Assembly: GCA_025054775.1 (NCBI GenBank)
Contig: JANWZA010000031.1
Coordinates: 1 to 64,000 of the forward strand
DNA length: 64,000 bases
From: Microscillaceae bacterium
GTDB lineage: Bacteria; Bacteroidota; Bacteroidia; Cytophagales; Microscillaceae
Reading direction: 5' to 3'
In this document: piece after piece, positions 56,056 to 64,000 of the stretch
How the letters are laid out: each line of letters opens with the position of its first letter
Numbering within the stretch: position 1 is the first letter of the stretch
Notes under the pieces: generated by a model
What the model saw: only the letters and a program-made list of their open reading frames with translations
Database searches by the model: none
Told to the model about the DNA's origin: nothing
Program-made: the position numbers and the translations under genes

Positions 56056-57525
56056 ATGAAACTCACCCAAGACCTATATCGAACCTCACTCTCCTTGCTT
56101 ACAGACCTATACCAACTAACGATGGCTTACGGTTACTGGAAAGCAGGAAAAGCAGACAGAGAGGCAGTTTTTCATTTATTTTTTCGCAAAAATCCCTTCC
56201 AAGGAGGGTTTACAATTGCTTGTGGGCTAGAATATGTAATTGATTATTTGAATAACTTTAGCTTCCAAGCTGAAGATATTGCTTACTTGGCTTCCCTTAA
56301 AGGCAATGATAATAAGCCCTTATTTGAAGTAGACTTTTTAGAATATTTACAAAACCTACGCTTTTCGTGCGATGTTTGGGCTATCCCCGAAGGAACAGTA
56401 GTATTTCCACACGAGCCGCTGCTGCGTGTTCAAGGTAGTATTTTGCAATGCCAACTTTTGGAAACAGCTTTGCTCAATATTATTAATTATCAATCATTAG
56501 TAGCTACCAAAGCAGCACGAATGGTAATTGCTACTAAAGGAGAGCAAGTATTAGAATTTGGCTTACGTAGGGCACAAGGCATTGATGGTGGTTTAGCGGC
56601 AAGCAGAGCAGCCTACATTGGTGGCTGTTCAGCTACCTCTAATGTATTAGCAGGCAAATTGTTTGGTATCCCTGTGAAAGGTACGCACGCTCATAGTTGG
56701 GTCATGTCATTTGATACCGAATTGGAAGCTTTTGAAACCTATGCACATCACCTGCCTAATAATTGTGTATTTTTGGTAGATACTTATGATACATTACAAG
56801 GCGTACGCCATGCCGTAAAAATAGGTAAAAAGCTACGTGAAAAAGGTTATGAAATGGTAGGCATTCGGCTAGACTCTGGAGATTTGGCATACCTAAGTAT
56901 TGAAGCTCGTAAAATTCTAGATGAGGCAGGTTTTACAAAAGCGTCTATTGTAGCCAGCAATGATTTAGATGAAAATATTATTAGCAGCCTTAAAGAGCAA
57001 AAGGCTCAAATCAATGTTTGGGGAGTAGGAACAAAATTAGTTACTTCATATGATCAACCTGCTCTTGGGGGAGTGTACAAAATTTCCGCTGTCAAAAATG
57101 ATAAAAATACTTGGGACTATAAGGTAAAGTTATCAGAGCAGGCTGTGAAAGTTTCTAACCCTGGAATATTACAGGTGAGACGTTTCCAAAAAGAAAATGA
57201 ATTTATAGGGGACATGATTTACAACGTTGAGTTTGCATTAGCCCAAGAACCTACTATGGTAGACCCTATTGATATTACCCGAAGCAAAACTTTTGAAGCA
57301 CAGCTCCCTTCTCACGATTTGCTCGTACCTATTTTTCAAGGTGGCGAATGCATATATCAAACTCCTGATATTGAAGCAATTAGGCAAAGAACACAAACTC
57401 AATTACAAATGTTTCATGCAGGGATAAAGCGATTCGTCAATCCACATAGCTATCCTGTGGGGTTAGAGGAGAAACTTAATCAATTTAAGTTAGACTTAAT
57501 CAAAAAGTTACGTAAACAAAAGTAA
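56056..57525 (+). CDS. pncB: Nicotinate phosphoribosyltransferase
   Basis: A 489-residue enzyme making nicotinate mononucleotide from nicotinate and PRPP in NAD salvage. The N-terminus [18 protein letters not shown] is diagnostic. [20 protein letters not shown] and [11 protein letters not shown] contribute the active site (the His in the latter is the usual phosphorylated one), and [13 protein letters not shown] binds phosphoribosyl. Length fits the bacterial long form. Together with the sirtuin at 45.7 kb it is the second NAD-linked gene of the window, but they are not linked in an operon. Confidence 0.95.
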   Translation: MKLTQDLYRTSLSLLTDLYQLTMAYGYWKAGKADREAVFHLFFRKNPFQGGFTIACGLEYVIDYLNNFSFQAEDIAYLASLKGNDNKPLFEVDFLEYLQNLRFSCDVWAIPEGTVVFPHEPLLRVQGSILQCQLLETALLNIINYQSLVATKAARMVIATKGEQVLEFGLRRAQGIDGGLAASRAAYIGGCSATSNVLAGKLFGIPVKGTHAHSWVMSFDTELEAFETYAHHLPNNCVFLVDTYDTLQGVRHAVKIGKKLREKGYEMVGIRLDSGDLAYLSIEARKILDEAGFTKASIVASNDLDENIISSLKEQKAQINVWGVGTKLVTSYDQPALGGVYKISAVKNDKNTWDYKVKLSEQAVKVSNPGILQVRRFQKENEFIGDMIYNVEFALAQEPTMVDPIDITRSKTFEAQLPSHDLLVPIFQGGECIYQTPDIEAIRQRTQTQLQMFHAGIKRFVNPHSYPVGLEEKLNQFKLDLIKKLRKQK

Positions 57526-57570
57526 AGAAGATTGAAGGCTATGGATTTGAATCACATTATTTGAGTTTAA

Positions 57571-57993
57571 CTATGCCTCAGTTTCAAAAGTCAGACTACG
57601 TAGCCAAACTATAGCAGCTTGGCTGTCAAAAAAGTATTCCACCTCAAAAGAAAATATTTGTTGGAGTTTAGAAACTATTTTTTCTATTATCATTTCTACC
57701 ATGTAGTCAGTGCTTACAATGATGGCTACTTTTTCTAAAAAATTAGCTGCAAAACAACCTTTACATTTTTGGATAAGTAGCTTTTGATGAGTAGGCGAGG
57801 CAAGGTAATAAGCATTTGTAAAATTAGAAAGCAAGTGCGTAGGTTGATATTGGTTCAAACAATCTAAAAAAATGCTTACTGTTTTTAGATGCTCTTCTTC
57901 GGACATGTTTTGCGTAGTACGCCACTCTACATATAGCTCTTTATATTGAGCATAGAACTCAGTAGAGAGGTAAGGGGTTTTGTGCAAACTCAT
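57571..57993 (-). CDS. SpoIIAA/STAS-like domain protein
   Basis: About 140 residues. Starts at 57993 (MSLHKTPYL) or 58005 are possible; the longer frame begins with TTG and overlaps the promoter box. The pattern YKELYVEWRTTQNMSEEEHL, NQYQPTHLLSNFTNAYY, KVAIIVSTDYMV and EYFFDSQAAIVWL follows the strand-helix order of small SpoIIAA/STAS-like proteins common in Bacteroidota. The Ser/Asp phosphosite of true anti-sigma antagonists is not evident. Function unknown. Confidence 0.6.
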   Translation of the reverse strand: MSLHKTPYLSTEFYAQYKELYVEWRTTQNMSEEEHLKTVSIFLDCLNQYQPTHLLSNFTNAYYLASPTHQKLLIQKCKGCFAANFLEKVAIIVSTDYMVEMIIEKIVSKLQQIFSFEVEYFFDSQAAIVWLRSLTFETEA

Positions 57994-58014
57994 ACGAAGT
58001 AGCATTTTATGGTA

Positions 58015-58022
58015 CAAAGTTA
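58015..58022 (-). promoter_or_regulatory. TAnnTTTG promoter box before the SpoIIAA-like gene
   Basis: TAACTTTG on the minus strand ends 9 nt before the ATG at 58005 and 21 nt before that at 57993. The transcript has a very short leader or none. Confidence 0.45.
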
Positions 58023-58401
58023 GTAAGTTAGGTTGATATTAAAAAATTATTAAGCTCACTTTTTAGAAGTGTTAAAATTATCAACAGGTCATATATTACT
58101 AATTAAGTTTTTAATTTCACTATTTCAAGAATAGTGAATTAAAAGTTAGAGAAAAAAGTATTTAGGGAAGTTAAAATCAGGTAATTGAGTAAATAGTAGA
58201 TAAAATCAGGAGTTGGTTTTGATGCGTGGGATATAAGAGTTTATCACTTTTCAGCATGATGTGGAGCATTAGCGAAGCGAAATAAAACAGTATGTCTTTT
58301 TTGCTTTTTGAGTAAAAGCAAAAAGACAAAAAAGAACAGCAGAATATAACTACTCACTACCTTATTATTTAGATAAAGAGCAAATACTTACTTCTTCACT
58401 C
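58018..58401. other. Intergenic region with two hairpins, 384 bp
   Basis: No gene is seen. Stem 1 is TTTTAATT(T)CACTATT (58109-58124) with AATAGTGAATTAAAA (58130-58144) and a single-base bulge. Stem 2 (58294-58327) pairs GTCTTTTTTGCTTTT with AAAAGCAAAAAGAC around a short loop. The second lies 75-108 bp past the infB stop and may terminate infB. Confidence 0.5.
58294..58327 (-). terminator. Probable infB terminator hairpin
   Basis: This inverted repeat with T/A-rich stem arms lies downstream of infB on the minus strand (GTCTTTTTGCTTTT, loop, AAAAGCAAAAAAGAC). The T-run is within the stem, so efficiency is uncertain. Confidence 0.4.
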
Positions 58402-61400
58402 CTATAAAGTGCGTTTCACTTCTTTAATTTCAAAGACTTCAATAACGTCACCAATTTTGAGGTCATTGAAGTTAAGAATATTTAATCCACATTCATAACC
58501 TTGCTTTACTTCGGAGACATCATCTTTGAAGCGTTTGAGGCTACCAATAGTTCCTTCCTGCAAGATAACAATGCCATCTCTAATTACTCGGATAGAGCTA
58601 TTGCGTTTGATATAGCCCTCGGCTACATAGCAACCCGCCACCATTCCCACTTTGGAAATTTTGAATACTTCGCGTACTTCTAAGTTACCCACGATCACCT
58701 CTTCGGTTTTAGGAGCGAGCATGCCGTTGATGGCATCTTTAACATCTTCAATTGCTTGATAGATAACTGAGTAAAGTTTGATTTGAATTCTATTTTGTTC
58801 GGCTAGTTTTTTAGAGGTAGCTGAAGGTCGTACTTGGAAGCCGATAATAATAGTATCCTTAGCGGCAATAGCTAGCTGTACGTCATTTTCAGTAATTTGC
58901 CCTACTCCTTTATGAATTACGTTAATGGCAATTTCAGGAGTAGAAAGTTTAAGTAATGAACCTGTAAGGGCTTCTACTGAACCATCGACATCAGCTTTGA
59001 TAATGAGTTTAAGTTCTTTGAAGTCGCCTAGGGAGCGTCTGCGGGCAATTTCGTCTAGGGTAAGTCCTTTAGTAGCACGGATAGATTGCTCACGCTGTAT
59101 TTGCTCTCTTTTAGCAGCTAATTCTTTGGCTTCGCGTTCAGAAGGCATCACTTTTAGCCTATCTCCTGCTTGTGGGGCGCCGCTTAATCCCAAAATTTGT
59201 ACGGGGGTAGAAGGTGGGGCCTCTTTTATCTTATTTCCTTTATGATCGTACATTGCTCTTACTTTACCATATTGTGAACCAGCAACCACTACGTCTCCTA
59301 CTCTAAGAGTACCGTTTTGTACTAGTACATTGCATACGTAACCCTTTCCTTTGTCTAAGGAGGAGTCTATAACTGTACCTGTGGCTCGTTTTTTAGGATT
59401 AGCTTTAAGCTCTAGTAATTCGGCTTCTAATAGCACTTTGTCTAACAGACTATCAATTCCAATGCCTTGCTTGGCTGAAATGAGTTCATCTTGGTATCTA
59501 CCTCCCCAACTTTCTACTAAAATATTTTCTTTGGAAAGTTCCTCTTTTATTTTTTCAGGGTTGGCAGTAGGTTTATCTATTTTATTGATAGCAATAACAA
59601 TAGGTACTCCTGCTGCGCGGGCATGGTTAATAGCTTCTTTGGTTTGTGTCATTACACCGTCATCAGCAGCTACTACGATGATAGCGATATCGGTAATTTT
59701 TGCTCCGCGAGCACGCATAGAGGTAAAAGCCTCGTGTCCAGGGGTATCTAAAAATACGATACGTCTGCCGTCGGGTCGTACTACATCATAGGCGCCGATG
59801 TGCTGTGTAATTCCTCCTGCTTCTTTGGCAGTTACGTTAGTTTTTCGGATATAGTCCAAGAGCGAGGTTTTGCCGTGATCCACATGTCCCATGATAGTAA
59901 CAATGGGCGCGCGCTCAACGAGGTCTTCAGGATTTTCTTCTTCATCATCAATTTCGGTTTCTTCTATATTTACGAATTCTACATCATAACCAAATTCTGC
60001 AGCGATGAGTGTAATCAATTCTGCGTCAAGGCGTTGGTTAATAGATACTGTTACTCCCATGGATAAACACGTAGATATAACTTGTGCTACTGACACGTCC
60101 ATGAGAGAAGCCAGTTCATTAGCAGTGGTAAATTCAGTAATTTTGAGCAGTTTAGTATTCTCCTCTTCATTAGCTTGATTATCGCGTTTATTACCCTTTA
60201 CTACTTTTTTTCCTGTATTTTTCCTTCCGCTTATTTCTGCAAGGGTTTTTTTAATTTGCTCTTGAATTTCTTTTTCACTTATTTCAGAAGCGGAACTTTT
60301 TGATTTGTTATCTTTTTTGAATTTACTTTTTTGCTTATTTGATATATTTTCGTAAATGTCTATTTTTTCAACATCTTTTTTAAGTAATGCTTTTATTTCA
60401 CTTTTAGTTATTTCTCTTACTTTACTTTTAGCAACACTCGCATCTATATCAACTTTTTCAGCACGTTTCTTTTTTCGTCTTTTTTTACGTTTATCTAAAT
60501 TGTCATCAGAGGAGGCTACAGGCTTGCTGGTAGAGCTACTCTTTCTACTTTTTTCTATTGGTGGAAGCTCAATTTTGCCTAATACAGTAAGTCCTTTTAG
60601 TGTATCAACTTTGGTCTCTATGCGTTCTGGCTCTTTTTCTTTTGAGCGTATAACCTCGCTTTCAGGTTCTCCCTTTTTGCTAGGTGTATCATTTTCTTGT
60701 GTTTCCAGTTTGGATTGTGCCTCAGCAGATGTTGAAAGGGTTACAGGCTCTTTTTCTTCAAGCTTCTCACTTGTTTTAGATATTTCAGTGGGCTGTTTAG
60801 TAGAACTATCTTTTTCTTTGGATTTTTGCCCTTTTGTATTTACATTAGAAGTAGGCTCATTTTTACTTGTAGGTTGAGGAGTAGGTACAGGTGTAAATTT
60901 ATTTTTTTCTTTTTGATTATTAGTTGATTCAGAGGTATGCTTTTTAGTTTGTTTATTTTTATCGCTCTTTTTGGTATGTGCATCTAGATCAATTTTACCT
61001 ACTATTTTTAGCCCTTGTATCTTACGTTCAGGTTCACTGCTGTTACTCTTTAAGGTTGGGGGTGGAGCCTGCTCATTTACCTTAGGAGCTTCAGGTAAGT
61101 TATTTATTGTATGCGAAGTATCGTTCTCTACTTTTGTGTTAGTAATAGCTAGCGTCTCACTATTTTCTGCAGCCGTAGTAGGTAAAGACTCCTCTTTTTT
61201 AGAGGATTGCAAAATAGATTTTCTAAACTCTTCGGAAATAGGCACTCCCAAAGCCATTGATAGTTGCTCAAATTGCAAAAAGGTGATTTTTGCATTGGCA
61301 CTATTACTCACTTCGGTGTTGATACCCATTTCTATCAATTTCTTACTTATGGTATCTACTCCTATACTTAATTCTTTGGCTGCAGCACTCAGCCTTATCA

Positions 61401-61416
61401 TTTTTTCTTCGGACAT
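58402..61416 (-). CDS. infB: Translation initiation factor IF-2
   Basis: A 1004-residue GTPase that loads initiator tRNA on the 30S subunit. It has an IF2_N helix bundle at the start ([20 protein letters not shown]). A long low-complexity Lys/Glu/Ser/Thr linker (~75-420) and a second IF2_N-like block come next ([20 protein letters not shown]). The G domain has [10 protein letters not shown] (~508), [15 protein letters not shown] and AINKIDKP, and domains II-IV complete it. The linker is variable in the family. Usually nusA lies upstream, but here the upstream region is a 362-bp spacer. Confidence 0.98.
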   Translation of the reverse strand: MSEEKMIRLSAAAKELSIGVDTISKKLIEMGINTEVSNSANAKITFLQFEQLSMALGVPISEEFRKSILQSSKKEESLPTTAAENSETLAITNTKVENDTSHTINNLPEAPKVNEQAPPPTLKSNSSEPERKIQGLKIVGKIDLDAHTKKSDKNKQTKKHTSESTNNQKEKNKFTPVPTPQPTSKNEPTSNVNTKGQKSKEKDSSTKQPTEISKTSEKLEEKEPVTLSTSAEAQSKLETQENDTPSKKGEPESEVIRSKEKEPERIETKVDTLKGLTVLGKIELPPIEKSRKSSSTSKPVASSDDNLDKRKKRRKKKRAEKVDIDASVAKSKVREITKSEIKALLKKDVEKIDIYENISNKQKSKFKKDNKSKSSASEISEKEIQEQIKKTLAEISGRKNTGKKVVKGNKRDNQANEEENTKLLKITEFTTANELASLMDVSVAQVISTCLSMGVTVSINQRLDAELITLIAAEFGYDVEFVNIEETEIDDEEENPEDLVERAPIVTIMGHVDHGKTSLLDYIRKTNVTAKEAGGITQHIGAYDVVRPDGRRIVFLDTPGHEAFTSMRARGAKITDIAIIVVAADDGVMTQTKEAINHARAAGVPIVIAINKIDKPTANPEKIKEELSKENILVESWGGRYQDELISAKQGIGIDSLLDKVLLEAELLELKANPKKRATGTVIDSSLDKGKGYVCNVLVQNGTLRVGDVVVAGSQYGKVRAMYDHKGNKIKEAPPSTPVQILGLSGAPQAGDRLKVMPSEREAKELAAKREQIQREQSIRATKGLTLDEIARRRSLGDFKELKLIIKADVDGSVEALTGSLLKLSTPEIAINVIHKGVGQITENDVQLAIAAKDTIIIGFQVRPSATSKKLAEQNRIQIKLYSVIYQAIEDVKDAINGMLAPKTEEVIVGNLEVREVFKISKVGMVAGCYVAEGYIKRNSSIRVIRDGIVILQEGTIGSLKRFKDDVSEVKQGYECGLNILNFNDLKIGDVIEVFEIKEVKRTL

Positions 61417-61778
61417 TCTAAACTTAATTAAGGCTTAAGAACTTGGTTTTGAATAAGTTTTTATATATTATCAAAACATCCTGCAAATTTACAAAAAAAA
61501 GAGTAACTTTTTAATTTTTTTTGTTTTTTTATATTTTGAATAAAAAGTTTATTATATCCAGGAGCCTATTCGTAACTTAAAAGCTTTATTTATACGGAAA
61601 CTCTATTATTGTCTTCAATGTATTTATCGTTTTCATATCTAAAAAATTATACCAAACTATTTTGATTGATTTTATAGCTTAACTTTATTGACTAGCGAAT
61701 GATTTGGTTTTCAAAGACTTACTTACTACAAACATAACAAAAAAATTTTATTTCTAGTACTTTTTTATTTACTTTTAT
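61417..61778. other. Divergent AT-rich spacer, 362 bp
   Basis: It contains the infB promoter box (61484-61491). I see no gene, strong hairpin or repeat in the rest. Confidence 0.6.
61484..61491 (-). promoter_or_regulatory. TAnnTTTG promoter box before infB
   Basis: TAAATTTG on the minus strand lies 67 nt before the infB ATG. No -33 TTG is obvious. Confidence 0.35.
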
Positions 61779-62204
61779 ATGCTTGAAAGCGTATATAGCT
61801 ATGGATTAGTTATTATATTTTCAGGAATTAAATTTATCTTCGGTCCTACTATGAGTTTTGGGCTGGGCTTGTCTTATTGGGAAGCAGTGTGTTGTACTAC
61901 GGCGGGTATGATGTTGTATGTAGGAGTAGTAAGTTTTATGGGTCAGACTATAAGGCGATACATACAATTAAGGCAAAAGCGGAGAAAATTATTTACCTCT
62001 GGTAATCGTTGGAAAGTACGTTTTTGGCGAAAATATGGCTTAATTGGCACAGCTTGGGCTACACCTATTATTCTAACACCTGTGGGTGGTACTATGCTGG
62101 CATTATCATTTGGGGAGAAACCACTCCGAATAATCATACATATGCTTTTTAGTGCTATATTTTGGAGTATGGCTATTTGTTTTGGCATTTACCTTTTCAA
62201 ATAA
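61779..62204 (+). CDS. Small conserved integral membrane protein
   Basis: A 141-residue protein with two N-terminal hydrophobic segments (~5-27, ~35-55). A basic cytoplasmic loop (RRYIQLRQKRRKLFTSGNR) and two further helices (~86-106, ~118-140) follow. KYGLIGTAWATPIILTPVGG resembles the small DedA/export-like membrane proteins of Bacteroidota. No function is known. It starts 13 bp before the response regulator on the same strand and is probably co-transcribed with it. Confidence 0.7.
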   Translation: MLESVYSYGLVIIFSGIKFIFGPTMSFGLGLSYWEAVCCTTAGMMLYVGVVSFMGQTIRRYIQLRQKRRKLFTSGNRWKVRFWRKYGLIGTAWATPIILTPVGGTMLALSFGEKPLRIIIHMLFSAIFWSMAICFGIYLFK

Positions 62205-62217
62205 CGAATAACTAGTT

Positions 62218-62913
62218 ATGACAAAAAATATTCATATTTTATTGGTAGAAGATGATAATAGTTTAGGCTTTATTATGCAGGATAACCTTTCGTTGCAAGG
62301 TTACAAAGTAACCTTAGCTACTGATGGTGAACAAGCAATTCAATGCTATGAAAAAGAGCAATTTCATTTGTGTATTCTGGACATCATGCTACCCAAAAAG
62401 GATGGGTTTGCCCTTGCAGAATACATTAGAGCTAAAAATCAGCAAATACCTATTATTTTTCTTACTGCTAAAAGTTTGAAAGAAGACAGGATAAGAGGTT
62501 TCAAAGTGGGGGCAGATGATTATATTACCAAACCTTTTAGTATAGAAGAACTGCTTTTACGGATTGAAGTAATTTTAAAGCGAAGTGGGCAAGGCAATTC
62601 ACAAGTATCTCAAGATATATATCTTTTAGGGAAATATCAATTTGATTACAAGAATCTACAACTCGTTTTTGGGCAAGAGAAGCGAGATCTTACACAAATG
62701 GAAGCTAATCTGCTCAAATTACTTGCTGATAATAAAAATCGTGTGTTAGAGCGTGATACTATTTTGAACTTAATTTGGAATCAAGATGACTACTTTACAG
62801 GGCGTAGCCTTGATGTATTCATTTCGCGTCTTCGTAAGTATTTGAGCAAAGATACAAATATTGAGATTAGTAATGTGCATAGAGTGGGTTTCAAATTTAT
62901 TATTCGCGAATAA
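62218..62913 (+). CDS. OmpR/PhoB family response regulator (RprY-like)
   Basis: A 231-residue regulator. The receiver has the acidic pair in LLVEDDNS, phospho-acceptor Asp55 (CILDIMLPKKDGF), Thr in FLTAKSLKED and Lys in ADDYITKPFS. The C-terminal winged helix (~130-231) contains LTQMEANLLKLLADNKNRVL and GRSLDVFISRLRKYL. The sequence is close to Bacteroides RprY in its receiver. No kinase gene is adjacent; the RprX-like kinase at 8.7 kb is a candidate partner. Confidence 0.93.
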   Translation: MTKNIHILLVEDDNSLGFIMQDNLSLQGYKVTLATDGEQAIQCYEKEQFHLCILDIMLPKKDGFALAEYIRAKNQQIPIIFLTAKSLKEDRIRGFKVGADDYITKPFSIEELLLRIEVILKRSGQGNSQVSQDIYLLGKYQFDYKNLQLVFGQEKRDLTQMEANLLKLLADNKNRVLERDTILNLIWNQDDYFTGRSLDVFISRLRKYLSKDTNIEISNVHRVGFKFIIRE

Positions 62914-62942
62914 CACTTCGGTTAAAGTTGAGGCTTCGCTTT

Positions 62943-63506
62943 CTATTCTCTAATTCTTTTAGGATTTTCCTGTACGAAATCAGCCCAAGTCTTTTTAGTA
63001 GTTACTTTTAATCCTTTTTGGAAATGGTGGCAAACGGCTACACCGAGGGCATCGGTAGCATCAAGCAGGTCATTTTCTCCAATGTTTAGGTTAAGCAATT
63101 TTTTAAGCATACCTGCTACTTGCTCTTTAGAGGCATCGCCATTTCCCGTAACTGATTGCTTTACTTTACGAGGAGCATACTCGGTGATAGGAATTTCACG
63201 CACCAATGCTGCTGCCATAGCCACTCCTTGAGCTCTTCCTAATTTGAGAGCAACTTGAACATTCTGGCTATAAAAAGGTGCCTCTAAAGCCATTTCATCT
63301 GGGTCGAACTCTTCTATAAGTTGAGTAATGCGTTCAAATATTTTTTTAAGTCTCAATGCCTGCGATTTGTATTGAGCAAGGTGAATAACACCGTACTGTA
63401 ACAGCCCTATCTCATTTGTACCTTTGCATAAAATAATACCATAGCCTAAAATGCGTGTTCCAGGGTCTATTCCTAAAATAATTTTTTCTTTGTTATTTTG
63501 ATTCAT
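62943..63506 (-). CDS. ruvC: Crossover junction endodeoxyribonuclease RuvC
   Basis: I chose the ATG at 63506 (187 residues) over one at 63554, because the conserved ILGIDPGTRILGYGI block then sits near the N-terminus. RuvC cuts Holliday junctions with RuvAB. Catalytic acids are visible: Asp14 (GIDPGT), Glu75 (ALEAPFY), and Asp149/Asp152 (LLDATDALGVAVCHH). Length is normal. ruvA and ruvB are not nearby. Confidence 0.97.
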   Translation of the reverse strand: MNQNNKEKIILGIDPGTRILGYGIILCKGTNEIGLLQYGVIHLAQYKSQALRLKKIFERITQLIEEFDPDEMALEAPFYSQNVQVALKLGRAQGVAMAAALVREIPITEYAPRKVKQSVTGNGDASKEQVAGMLKKLLNLNIGENDLLDATDALGVAVCHHFQKGLKVTTKKTWADFVQENPKRIRE

Positions 63507-63574
63507 GATTCTTAATAGTTTTACAATTATTCTATTTTTTGCTTTCCTTGGCATTTATTACGCTCCTTGTTTTT

Positions 63575-64000
63575 CTAAGGAGCAAGGTGTTTCTGATTTT
63601 CACGCAAATTATACACTTCCCACGTTATAGTTCGCTGAAAAGTTTGTTGCCTGTGCTGGCACTCTTTTATTTGACAAATTGTGCACGAAAAAGGCAAACA
63701 AGGGTCTGTATGAATAAACACTTCCGTAGGATTATCAACTTTCTCTTTAATTATTCGCTCAATTTTTTTAATTTCCGCATGGCTTTCCTGTAAAGACCAG
63801 TACCATGGTAGAGTAACGTGGCAATCAATATGCCAATGATGTCCATACTGAATGATACGAAGGTTATGAATATCGATCCAAGCGACTTGCCTGTGCGTCT
63901 GTAAAACATCAATCACTTGTCTAAGTATCTGCTCGTCTGCCTCGTCCATGATTCCTGCTACAAATCTACGAACAAGTTGATAGCCTGTCCAAATAATGAT
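63575..64000 (-). CDS. Cation diffusion facilitator transporter, C-terminal domain only (5' end outside window)
   Basis: The frame is open to the window edge and reads GYQLVRRFVAGIMDEADEQI..., so the ATG at 63949 is internal and the membrane part lies beyond the window. The visible cytoplasmic domain (HNLRIIQYGHHWHIDCHVTL, then HAEIKKIERII and VFIHTDPC) is typical of CDF metal/proton antiporters (FieF/CzcD family). The cysteine-rich tail (CLPFSCTICQIKECQHR) is common in Bacteroidota members and may bind metal. A GCTCCTT/AAGGAGC hairpin (63562-63583) spans the stop codon. Confidence 0.85.
   Translation of the reverse strand: MIIWTGYQLVRRFVAGIMDEADEQILRQVIDVLQTHRQVAWIDIHNLRIIQYGHHWHIDCHVTLPWYWSLQESHAEIKKIERIIKEKVDNPTEVFIHTDPCLPFSCTICQIKECQHRQQTFQRTITWEVYNLRENQKHLAP

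Noticed and set aside
58018-58401. tRNA or other RNA gene in the infB spacer
   Set aside because: No cloverleaf, anticodon arm or CCA end could be drawn; only simple hairpins are present.
60356-61438. Long plus-strand ORFs opposite infB
   Set aside because: They mirror the Lys/Glu/Ser repeats of the IF-2 linker and give artificial Ser/Phe/Leu-rich proteins.

Overview
The window is a stretch of bacterial chromosome from a member of the Bacteroidota, most likely the Cytophagales branch (genus not determinable). The evidence is: TonB-dependent receptors with carboxypeptidase-regulatory N-termini, a gliding-motility type lipoprotein (GldJ-like), the divergent lptD/amidase pair typical of the phylum, start codons without Shine-Dalgarno sequences, and many copies of the Bacteroidota promoter box TAnnTTTG placed just upstream of genes. 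The DNA is AT-rich throughout. I see no prophage, integron, CRISPR array, rRNA or tRNA. Apart from one frameshifted gene and one insertion-sequence relic it reads as an ordinary, gene-dense chromosomal segment.

Layout. 1-8.7 kb: 3' part of an outer-membrane receptor-like barrel, a Crp/Fnr regulator with an N-terminal cysteine cluster, a kinase-less Reg_prop/Y_Y_Y membrane protein, a lipoprotein, and a serine hydrolase of the class A beta-lactamase fold broken by a single-base frameshift. 8.7-13.3 kb (minus): a sensor kinase, an OmpA/PD40 protein and a sugar nucleotidyltransferase. 13.5-19.2 kb (plus): mutL, a heptosyltransferase-like GT9, a TlpA-like lipoprotein thioredoxin, an unknown surface protein and a bacilliredoxin. 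19.2-23.8 kb: a hairpin-rich convergent spacer, then a NarL regulator and a large cytoplasmic PAS/GAF hybrid kinase that ends in REC and Hpt domains. 24.2-32.6 kb: pyrG, gldJ-like, a 53-residue membrane protein, a very large pseudo-peptidase/propeller/barrel protein, and mtaB, which appears leaderless.

32.8-43.9 kb: a beta-helix lipoprotein paired with a TonB-dependent receptor, a rhomboid protease, a 203-bp relic of an IS1-family element, ffh, pyk and pheT. 44-49.7 kb: ompH-like and rfbA in one unit, a zinc-less sirtuin, a dicarboxylate/glutamate symporter, a methyltransferase without an ATG start, and two small conserved proteins. 49.9-58 kb: lptD and the divergent amidase, a methionine-type aminotransferase with a quinone oxidoreductase, nicotinate phosphoribosyltransferase and a SpoIIAA-like protein. 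58-64 kb: infB, a small membrane protein with an RprY-like regulator, ruvC and the 3' end of a cation diffusion facilitator gene.

Themes: envelope biogenesis (lptD, amidase, ompH, GT9, OmpA, receptors), information processing (mutL, ruvC, pheT, infB, ffh, mtaB) and signalling (two kinases, two response regulators, a Crp, a Reg_prop protein). I did not find a convincing new defence or biosynthetic system. The observations most worth a second look are the IS1 relic, the frameshifted serine hydrolase, the dead-peptidase/propeller/barrel protein, the leaderless mtaB, and two candidate structured-RNA spacers.
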